A stretch of 39,253 nucleotides of DNA, taken from positions 1 through 39,253 of the forward strand of contig CADAEK010000024.1 of NCBI GenBank assembly GCA_902786925.1, in the 5' to 3' direction. The translations under genes were made by a program, and so were the position numbers. This document shows positions 34,301 to 39,253 of the stretch, one piece after another; positions within the stretch are counted from its first letter, which is position 1; each line of letters opens with the position of its first letter. The notes beneath the pieces were generated by a model. That model did not search any database, was not told the DNA's origin, and was given only the letters and a program-made list of their open reading frames with translations. The DNA comes from an uncultured Bacteroidales bacterium. GTDB taxonomy: Bacteria > Bacteroidota > Bacteroidia > Bacteroidales > Bacteroidaceae.

Positions 34301-35917
34301 GATGTAGTTCAGGTTCACGCCAGTGGTGTCGCTCAGGTACTTGATGTCCAGCTTGAACTTCTCTTTCTGTACCGACTGCGCGTTCAGGCTATAGACGTTC
34401 TTCATCATCAGGTGCCAGTTGGCGATGCGGGGCGAGTTGCTGGTATTCTTCAGCAGTTTCACGAACAAGGCCTTGTCGTTGTCTTTCAGGTCGGCCGAGA
34501 ATTCACCCACCTGGAAGGTTTGTCCGTTGTAGGTGTACTCGTAGGCTACAGCCAGCGCCTGGTTGGGCTGCAAAGGCGCTTTCAGGCTGATGTAGCCGAG
34601 GTGCTGGTTCAGCGTATATTCCGATGACGTCAGCAAGCGGGCGTTCTCCACCTTCTCATACTCCACGCCTCCCTGCATCACGTTGTCCAGCACGGTGCTT
34701 GTCTGGTCCATGTTGCGAGAGTCGTTGTAGGTGCCCGTCATGCTGGAATACAGCATGTTGCTGGTGTTGCTGGGATTGACGGGGCCGCCGCTCATCCATG
34801 TGGCGTTGCCCATCTTCGATTGTTCGGCCAGATCGACCAAACCGATGATGTTACGTGTGTTCTCTGTTGCTCCACCTGTGTTTGTTACCCACACCTCAAT
34901 GCGGTTGATGGTGATGCCGCTTGTGATGTTGGGCAGCGTGGCGCATGCCTTGTCATACGTGTCGTGGAAATAGTGCGCCAGGAAGAAATGGCGGTTCTCG
35001 TCGTAGTTGTAGGCTTGGATGTCAAACGTGGACAGCTGACTGCCGCCTTGGCTGGTGACAGTCTTCGATTTTGACTTCTTCTGGCTCACCACCGCTTGCA
35101 GCCTCAGACGGCCAAACTGCAGGTCAGTCATCACGCCGAACAGCGAGTTGGAACCCTTGATGAGGCTTGAGTTCGTAGGGAACGAGATGTAACCCGCCTC
35201 AATCTTCTTGACAATCTCGTCCTCCTTGCCCTCGTAGGCCAGTTTCAGGTTCTTAGAGTCGAAGTCGAAGGTCGCTTCTGTGTTGTATCTGATGTCGAAC
35301 GACATCTTGTCGCCCACCTTCGCGTTCACGTTGGCGTTGATTTTCTCGTCGAAGTCAAACGCCTTGGTGGTGCGGTTGCGCTCCGCCATCGATGGGTTGT
35401 CAACAAACTTGTAATTGTAGCCAAACTTCAGTTCCGCACTACCTTGTGTGCGAATCTGCACGCCGCCAGGACCGAATATCTTCTCGGCTGGACCTAAGTC
35501 GAAGTGCATATCCGCGAAATCAAACTTCTCCTTGCCCTTCGTCACGAATAGGGAGTCGTTTCGTGTCTTGAAATACTTGTTGAAAGACTGCTTTTCAGAC
35601 CATTGCAGATATTCGCTTGGTGTCAGCATCCACGGCTGACTCAAGAATTTGTCGCCCAGCCTTGTGCCCACCTTGTAGTTGCCCGTTTTCTCGTCATACA
35701 CAGCGGTATCTGGCTTGATATTTTCGGGTGTCCGCAGGTCCATCGCATACTTTTCTGCATGCAGTTCTTGTGGATGGTCGGTCTTCTGCACTTTTACCGT
35801 GTCGGGTGCAGACACACCTAATGACGAGAATGCACCGCTATTGCTTACCTCTGCAATAGCGCTCATGCTCGTCATAACCAGTAAGATATATATAATATTT
35901 CGAAGTGTCTGCTTCAA
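28385..35917 (-). CDS. sprA: SprA/Sov, outer-membrane translocon of the type IX secretion system
   Basis: A 2,510-residue protein with a signal peptide (~1-23, NIIYILLVMTSMSAIAE). Size and composition fit SprA/Sov, the giant outer-membrane barrel through which T9SS substrates leave the cell, and the DxR-rich beta-strand repeats run to the C-terminus (last strand FGVSMKFSLTR). Typical segments include QPWMLTPSEYLQW near 95 and FGPGGVQIRTQGSAELKFGYNYK near 150. A Lys/Ser/Asp-rich low-complexity stretch lies at ~1873-1933, with a shorter one near ~2395-2420. The start codon is TTG (35915-35917): the next upstream in-frame codons meet a stop and the next ATG would delete most of the signal peptide. 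No other T9SS gene is in the window. Promoter not identified. Confidence 0.93.
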   Translation of the reverse strand: MKQTLRNIIYILLVMTSMSAIAEVSNSGAFSSLGVSAPDTVKVQKTDHPQELHAEKYAMDLRTPENIKPDTAVYDEKTGNYKVGTRLGDKFLSQPWMLTPSEYLQWSEKQSFNKYFKTRNDSLFVTKGKEKFDFADMHFDLGPAEKIFGPGGVQIRTQGSAELKFGYNYKFVDNPSMAERNRTTKAFDFDEKINANVNAKVGDKMSFDIRYNTEATFDFDSKNLKLAYEGKEDEIVKKIEAGYISFPTNSSLIKGSNSLFGVMTDLQFGRLRLQAVVSQKKSKSKTVTSQGGSQLSTFDIQAYNYDENRHFFLAHYFHDTYDKACATLPNITSGITINRIEVWVTNTGGATENTRNIIGLVDLAEQSKMGNATWMSGGPVNPSNTSNMLYSSMTGTYNDSRNMDQTSTVLDNVMQGGVEYEKVENARLLTSSEYTLNQHLGYISLKAPLQPNQALAVAYEYTYNGQTFQVGEFSADLKDNDKALFVKLLKNTSNSPRIANWHLMMKNVYSLNAQSVQKEKFKLDIKYLSDTTGVNLNYIPEERFKQTTLLKLLNLDRLDDHEKTNPNGKFDFVEGYTIQAQTGRVIFPVVEPFGDWLRQKIGDDAIADKYCYDELYDSTKTVAKQVAEKNKFSLVGEYKASNGSVIRLSEGYSYIPEGSVTVTAGGVTLTEGTDYTVDYSGGVVNIINQSIIDAGTNVSVSLEDQADFSTMRKTMLGVNWEYDFSKNFNIGGTWMKVSEKPLTSKVSMGSEPLNNTLWGLHMNWKQNSQWLTNLLDKLPFLELSAPSSISFTGEYAQLDAGTAHGTQGNASYLDDFENTKTPIDVSNPKEWVLSSTPSHLQYGKLTNDVKYGYNRARLAWYNIEPLFTRRSSSLTPSHIKNDLDQLSNHYVREVYIREVYPNRETNMGESNTLDILNLAYYPSERGPYNLDTDVDENARLNDPKKRWGGMMRKIDTSDFETSNVQYIEFWMLDPFIYTKDDRRYGGDFYINLGDISEDVLKDGKKFYESGMPVSSASTYTETAWGRVPSEKSVVYSFSNESGARQRQDIGLNGLNNKDERTFGIYADYLNAMKGKVTAAAYDSIYEDPAGDDYHYYRGSDFDAARTPILDRYKRINSPQGNSPNTSESGESYSTAYKSMPDAEDTNSDYTMNEYENFFEYHVSLRPEDMVVGRNFIVDARETSVGLRNGKKESATWYQFRIPVEEFENKEGNISDFSSIRFMRMYMTGFEEPIVVRLANLDLVAGEWRNYTHTLYTGEKPSVSGTLVPSAVNIEENNDKTPVNYVLPPGITRVLDPSQPQLTQDNEQALALTVENLATGDARAVYKTMNMDFRHYKHLQMFIHANALEGDTELQDNQMSIFVRMGSDYKSNYYEYEIPLKLTPAGHYDTYSTQGCKAVWPAENMLDIDFSLFTDLKHSRNKDRASGKASYTELYYIYDEDNPNNKISIIGNPSLGEIKTMMIGVRNNGRKTGGVEVWVNELRMQDYTNDGGWAAQGNLNVQLSDLGSVNVTGHVETAGFGGLEDGVNQRRNDNLYEWSITTQIELGKFFPEKWKMNLPLYYSYSWQKLSPKYNPFDTDMLLKDALNECATSAERDSLSSLTETVVKNKNFSMSNWRSGVQSRKPMPYDPANFSFSYSYSQRYKTGETTVYENEENWKLNLSYNYTPKYKAWEPFKNLKGKSKWLDILKAQNLQWLPQNIAFNTDLTRNYYEFQERDIDAGTKLPVTFSDLILWNRDLTVKWDIFKALKMSWTSSTHAEIEEPHTVVNKHLYPDEYSAWKDSVIRSLKSFGRPLTYRSTFNGSYQVPLNKIPLLDWMTADATYNANYNWTRGTELEDGTSLGNTVGTQRTVNINGKMNLETLYKKWKFLADTEKRFAGNSRNNSRSPQSSRNTTAKSTKTKDSKDKKADSKNGKDAKDASSKTDSKENSANKKTKGFTQEVVLNDSTGVEVKHGQNSKRLIVRATTKGGKTYNLSYKKIDANTIKVKNQDTIPVKISVVAKAPLENASWYKTAQIVARGLMSVRNISISYRNTYALTLPGFSTEVGDAFGQKSVDGMLSPGLDFAFGAVGDGYIKKAARNGWLMQDNSNITTPATTAAMEDLQLRATLEPVRDLKIDLNATRTVNKTKRIQFMYDGMPTTQSGSFSMTVISISSAFESGGSINNNYHSSHFQKFLKNLPIIQRRLEKRYASATYPASAGEEWAGKAYNPENGHVEQYSADVMVPAFLSAYCGGSPVSSPLDIFPALARMMPNWSVKYGGLTKLSPWFADHFKSFNINHAYKSIYSVGAYNSYSNFMEYMGDWGFIKDVTTGNPIPSSMYNVSTVSINESFLPLIGVDMAFNSGMTAKMEYRKTRTLNLSMTSVALTENFSNDIVIGLGYKIKDLNLFGAKSIQSIEGRKTKAKGKNSKDKQDTSSRTSARTRGVSHDLNIRADFSYRLQNALNRNIQTAVTTATNGSTAYKIALSADYTFSRLLTLSGFLDWQKNTPLVSQSSYPTITADFGVSMKFSLTR

Positions 35918-36126
35918 AACGATTCTTCTCGGTTGTCAAGGCCAAAGCCTCTTCTTACATGTATTCTACTTGAAGAAACGTTAAAAACTCCACATTATTG
36001 TATTAAGAGGTAAGGAAAATGAAAAGAAATCAATCGTCTATTCATTACGTTCATAAGTCAAAGTTGCGATTGGATTCATACGCCACTCGTAATTCTACTA
36101 ATTCTTTCATTGGTGTTTTTTTCCCC
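35918..36126. other. Gap between lytTR and sprA
   Basis: A 209-base AT-rich gap that should hold the sprA promoter. The best -7 candidate on the minus strand is CAacTTTG (complement of ~36058-36065), which lacks the leading T of TAnnTTTG and is ~140 bases from the TTG start. No hairpin terminator for lytTR was found, so read-through into sprA is possible. Confidence 0.4.
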
Positions 36127-37035
36127 CTATCTATTTCCGAGGCACTTAATTTTCTCCTTGAACATGGAAACATACGATTTTGAAACTGGGAGAATTTTGT
36201 TTGTGCTGAACAGTTCTACTTTGTAGCCAGCAGCATTGCCTGATACCTGTGTAATGAAATGGATATTAACTAGAAAAGCTCTGTGGATGCGGAAAATGTA
36301 CGGGTAGGGTGTCAGCATCTTTTCGAGATCTTTCAAGGTGCTACGCAGACGTTTTAAACGTAATTCTGAATTGTCAAAATATACGACATTTAGGTAATTT
36401 CTCATCGACTCTACATAAAGAATATCCTGTGGATTCACAATCAGCGAATCATTTCGGCAACCACTAAGAATAATCTTGTTGGATATTTCTTCTGGTTGTG
36501 TATTAAGGTAATTCTGTTCGTTTTCAAGAACAGAGTTAATCTCTTGTAGTTCGTTGATGACGTATTTCTGCATGCGCAGATGAGTTACGAATAGCATGTA
36601 GGCTAATAAGAACATTCCGACAAATACGCCTTTCATAAAATCGGATATAATACGATCAAGGGTAAGATGTCCCTGTTCATCAAACCAAATTGAACTCCAT
36701 CCGCTCCACCCATTGTTTACTATAGAAAAATACTCTCCATCGAAAAGAGCATTGAGAACAATGCAAGGTATTAATATATGTAAAAGACGACGGATCTGAT
36801 ATTCGCTTGGCATGGTATAATCGCATGGCAGACGAAATCCCAATGTCGTGATGATCTCGCTCAACATAAAAAACAAAAAAAACAAAATCGCTTCTATCCC
36901 CAACCACAGGTAGGCATATTCGTTACGATTGATAAATTCACGGGTGTTGTATGGCTCGAGTGTTACAATCATCAAGAACATGCCAATACTGAAAATGAGA
37001 TAATCTTTAATAATGACTTTGGATATTTGCTTCAT
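36127..37035 (-). CDS. Membrane-anchored LytTR-family transcription regulator
   Basis: A 302-residue protein with about four hydrophobic segments in the first ~155 residues (around 10-27, 42-65, 85-102, 133-155). A short coiled coil (~155-190) precedes a C-terminal LytTR DNA-binding domain (~198-300: ILYVESMRNYLNVVYFDN, RLRSTLKDLEKML, FRIHRAFLVN). LytTR proteins bind pairs of ~9-bp direct repeats one or two helical turns apart. No receiver domain is present, so the membrane part probably senses the signal itself. It is divergent from the outer-membrane receptor gene, and candidate operator repeats lie between them. sprA lies 209 bases downstream on the same strand. Confidence 0.9.
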   Translation of the reverse strand: MKQISKVIIKDYLIFSIGMFLMIVTLEPYNTREFINRNEYAYLWLGIEAILFFLFFMLSEIITTLGFRLPCDYTMPSEYQIRRLLHILIPCIVLNALFDGEYFSIVNNGWSGWSSIWFDEQGHLTLDRIISDFMKGVFVGMFLLAYMLFVTHLRMQKYVINELQEINSVLENEQNYLNTQPEEISNKIILSGCRNDSLIVNPQDILYVESMRNYLNVVYFDNSELRLKRLRSTLKDLEKMLTPYPYIFRIHRAFLVNIHFITQVSGNAAGYKVELFSTNKILPVSKSYVSMFKEKIKCLGNR

Positions 37036-37061
37036 TCTTTTCGTATGATTTATTATTTGTA

Positions 37062-37096
37062 CAAAGTTACAATAGTATATTTATTAAAATGGCAAA
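37062..37096 (-). promoter_or_regulatory. Possible promoter of the lytTR gene
   Basis: TAacTTTG on the minus strand (37062-37069), ~27 bases before the ATG. The nearest TTTG (37093-37096) is 23 bases away, longer than the usual 19-20, so strength is doubtful or an activator may be needed. Confidence 0.4.
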
Positions 37097-37120
37097 AAAC
37101 TCGAAAAAAGCAAGGGTGTG

Positions 37121-37203
37121 GGGATGAATAGAAAGGATTTGTATGCGAATGGAAAAGCGCGCTTCACCAAGTATTCATCCCTATAAAAGAGTCATATATC
37201 CCT
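37121..37203. promoter_or_regulatory. Candidate LytTR operator: inverted and direct repeats
   Basis: GGGATGAATA (37121-37130) and TATTCATCCC (37172-37181) are a perfect 10-bp inverted pair. ATCCCT recurs at 37177-37182 and 37198-37203, exactly 21 bases apart, the two-turn spacing expected for a LytTR dimer. AAGCGCGCTT at 37155-37164 is a perfect palindrome between them. The second direct repeat ends 5 bases before the -33 box of the receptor promoter. Confidence 0.55.
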
Positions 37204-37207
37204 GTCA

Positions 37208-37239
37208 TTTGGATGGTGCTAAATCTCCATATATCTTTG
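37208..37239 (+). promoter_or_regulatory. Consensus promoter of the receptor-like gene
   Basis: TTTG (37208-37211), 20 bases, TAtcTTTG (37232-37239). The start would fall near 37246, giving a ~58-base leader before 37304. Confidence 0.7.
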
Positions 37240-37303
37240 CCGTAGTTTTTCTGTTATGAATTGACTACTGCGGTAATTGTTTGTTGATTAATAATGATTA
37301 GAA

Positions 37304-39202
37304 ATGAGGCTAAAAATAGTTGTTAATTGTCATGTGACCATAGTGTTTATGGTGCTATTGGCAAGTGCTCCTGCTGATTTGTCAGCACAAGACGGAGTGA
37401 TTGATTCTGTTTATTGTCGATTTGGTGAAGTGCAGCCACTGAAAGAAGTCGTTATATATGCACCTGCTGGAAGTAAGGTGAAAGCCAATTCTATTGAAAC
37501 CCGCATAGTGGGATCCAATTTAGAACATATTGGAAGTGCAGAAGATGTGCTTGCCAAAGTACCTGGAATGATAAAAAATGGCGAAACTCTGGAAGTAATC
37601 GGTCGTGGTGCTCCGGTATTTTATGTAAATGGACGTCGCATCTACGATTTGGGAGAATTAAAACAAATCCATTCTGAGCAGATACGTGCTATCGAAGTAA
37701 TTAATAATCCTGGAGTCGATTATGATGCTACGATTTCGGCTGTAGTAAAAATCAAAACCCGACGTGTTCGGGGCGAAGGCTTGGGACTGGATACAAAAAT
37801 GAAGTTAGAGCAGTCACTATATCGTAATCAGACTAGTCCGGGGATGAATGTGGCAATGAACTATCGACATAAGAATATTGATATCTTCGTTGGTGCCAAT
37901 AATTGGATAGGTCATTATAATGAAGGAGGAGGTATTGCCGTAAAAAACAATTCGCATAGCATTCGCAGTGAGCAGATAGGCGATTACAATATCCATGGAC
38001 GATCGGCTTGCTATCAGTTTAATCTGGGTAGTGCCTGGCAGCTGAACGACAGCAATACTGTTGGGGGCATGGTGCGACTTGATGGTTGCTGGAGTAATAA
38101 ATCTGAGAAAACTGTTTCAGAGACCGTATGGATGAATGGTGCACAAACAGATGGCCTGACAACGCTTGACAAATGGCGTTCCCGTCCTGATAGAGGTTAT
38201 CTGGTTAATGCTTATTATAGTGGAAAAATAGGTGATGTGTCTATTGACTGGAATTTAGACAGATATCACCATATAACAAGCCAGAATAATGACATCATGG
38301 AAAAGAGTTATATGGAGTCACGCCTGTTTCCTGCCTGTACATATACAAAAAACAACATGTGGGCTACTAGTCTTGTAGTATCTTATCCCTACAGAAAGAG
38401 CCGTTTCAAACTCGGTAGCGAGTATGTGAGCGTCAACAATGACAATACTTATGAAGCTCAATCATTATCAATGGCATCAGAATCAAATACACACGAGAGA
38501 ATAGCGGCTTTTTTTTCTGAGTATTCGCTCATGTCGCCTATTGGTCAGTGGATAGCAGGATTAAGATGCGAGCATATTATCCGTGATTACGCGGACATCC
38601 TTGTTCCGGCAAACAATAACAGGGCGAAACAAAACGAACTGTATCCTTTCTTCTCATGGAGCAAAAGTTTCGGACTGTTGAATCTCTCGCTCAACTATAC
38701 TGTAAAAACTATTCGCCCTCAATACTGGCAGTTAATCAACGCGATGAAATATCATAGTAGATTTATTTACGAGAGAGGTAATCCGCAACTTGATAATACC
38801 GTCGATTATACTTTGTCGCTCTCGGCCAATTATAAGTGGTTGGTATATGGTTTCGATTATATCGATGCCAAACACGCTATCATGGAGTGGGCTACTCCTT
38901 ATTACAATGACGGAACTATTTTATTGCAATCAGAGAATCTTCCTGAGCCTACCCAAAGTATCACGACTTATATCGTGGCACAACCAAGATTTGGATGTTG
39001 GATGCCCCATTACACCATTGGTTTTTCAAAACAGTTTCTGACGCTTGATCTTTATCATGATTGTGGGCCTTCAGGTGTCAGGTCTGCTTCATTTTCCCGT
39101 CCGATGTTTGTAGTGATGGCTAATAATACCTTTAAGATAGATACCCGAAGGCATAATCCGCTTTCTATGTTGAAATCCAAATATTTTGACCGTTATTTTT
39201 AA
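37304..39202 (+). CDS. TonB-dependent receptor-like outer-membrane protein, possibly truncated
   Basis: A 632-residue protein with a signal peptide (~1-28) and no N-terminal carboxypeptidase-like domain. A plug domain follows (~45-155: LKEVVIYAP, DVLAKVPGMIKNGETLEVIGRGAPVFYVNGR, IRAIEVINNPGVDYDA), then a beta-barrel with alternating aromatic strands. The last recognisable strand is SFSRPMFVVMANNTFKI (~595-611), normally followed in related proteins by another ~100-150 residues of barrel. Here a short unrelated tail ends at a TAA, so the 3' end may be disrupted; the other frames do not restore a barrel. Base composition looks AT-richer than the housekeeping genes. It probably imports a substrate using TonB or acts as a surface sensor with the divergent LytTR regulator. 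Confidence 0.75.
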   Translation: MRLKIVVNCHVTIVFMVLLASAPADLSAQDGVIDSVYCRFGEVQPLKEVVIYAPAGSKVKANSIETRIVGSNLEHIGSAEDVLAKVPGMIKNGETLEVIGRGAPVFYVNGRRIYDLGELKQIHSEQIRAIEVINNPGVDYDATISAVVKIKTRRVRGEGLGLDTKMKLEQSLYRNQTSPGMNVAMNYRHKNIDIFVGANNWIGHYNEGGGIAVKNNSHSIRSEQIGDYNIHGRSACYQFNLGSAWQLNDSNTVGGMVRLDGCWSNKSEKTVSETVWMNGAQTDGLTTLDKWRSRPDRGYLVNAYYSGKIGDVSIDWNLDRYHHITSQNNDIMEKSYMESRLFPACTYTKNNMWATSLVVSYPYRKSRFKLGSEYVSVNNDNTYEAQSLSMASESNTHERIAAFFSEYSLMSPIGQWIAGLRCEHIIRDYADILVPANNNRAKQNELYPFFSWSKSFGLLNLSLNYTVKTIRPQYWQLINAMKYHSRFIYERGNPQLDNTVDYTLSLSANYKWLVYGFDYIDAKHAIMEWATPYYNDGTILLQSENLPEPTQSITTYIVAQPRFGCWMPHYTIGFSKQFLTLDLYHDCGPSGVRSASFSRPMFVVMANNTFKIDTRRHNPLSMLKSKYFDRYF

Positions 39203-39253
39203 TTTATGCTGAAATCATATAATTTTTATCGAATACTTGCTTATTTTTGACCA

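Noticed and set aside
28385..35917. Many plus-strand frames of 60-230 residues inside sprA
   Set aside because: They are antisense shadows of one continuous, recognisable gene and lack start-site or domain support.
1..39253. CRISPR array, phage, toxin-antitoxin or complete insertion sequence
   Set aside because: No regularly spaced identical repeats with unique spacers, no integrase or transposase frame and no toxin-antitoxin pair could be recognised; the tandem arrays found have no spacers.

Overview
The window looks like a chromosomal segment of a Bacteroidales bacterium, most plausibly Prevotella-like. The signs are a 2,510-residue SprA/Sov translocon of the type IX secretion system, a DUF1599 protein next to a DoxX/MauE-like protein of the Bacteroides BT_3928 type, a LytTR regulator with membrane segments, and repeated matches to the Bacteroidetes promoter consensus TTTG-N19/20-TAnnTTTG. 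Genus is an inference; no species call is possible from the sequence alone.

Layout. Positions 1-100 hold the 3' end of a 5S rRNA gene and a strong terminator, so an rRNA operon ends here. After a 650-base gap rich in degenerate repeats comes a large protein with two receiver-like domains fused to a PEP/pyruvate-binding ATP-grasp domain (748-3720, +). It is convergent with an ABC exporter (-) and NAD kinase (-). A plus-strand block follows: ExbB-ExbD-TonB, a DJ-1/PfpI protein, IspD, a secreted MORN-repeat protein and a GH43-like glycosidase. From 12.6 kb to 37.0 kb every gene is on the minus strand, in these transcription groups: lytTR regulator; sprA; an unknown helical protein with xseA-xseB; ndk with an M23/LysM peptidase; DUF1599 - DoxX-like - tpiA - SPOR - folE - dnaG - CE15-like esterase; and recG - mscS. 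At the right edge a TonB-receptor-like outer-membrane protein (+) diverges from the lytTR gene and seems to lack the end of its barrel.

Most genes are housekeeping: isoprenoid, folate, NADP and nucleotide synthesis, replication and repair, glycolysis. Envelope functions (TonB energisation, T9SS translocon, SPOR and M23 cell-wall proteins, mechanosensitive channel) and a few glycan enzymes are interspersed. No CRISPR array, complete insertion sequence, phage module or obvious defence island is visible.

The least explained signal is not a gene. Several intergenic regions, each upstream of a gene start, carry short locus-specific tandem arrays of period 15, 20-21 or 24 bp. Two of them are built from odd-length dyads: CGGTGTGA-C-TCACACCG upstream of the ABC exporter and TTCATAA-G-TTATGAA upstream of recG. 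A second point of interest is the lytTR/receptor divergent region, where a 10-bp inverted repeat and a 21-bp-spaced direct repeat lie just outside a consensus promoter, as expected for a LytTR operator.
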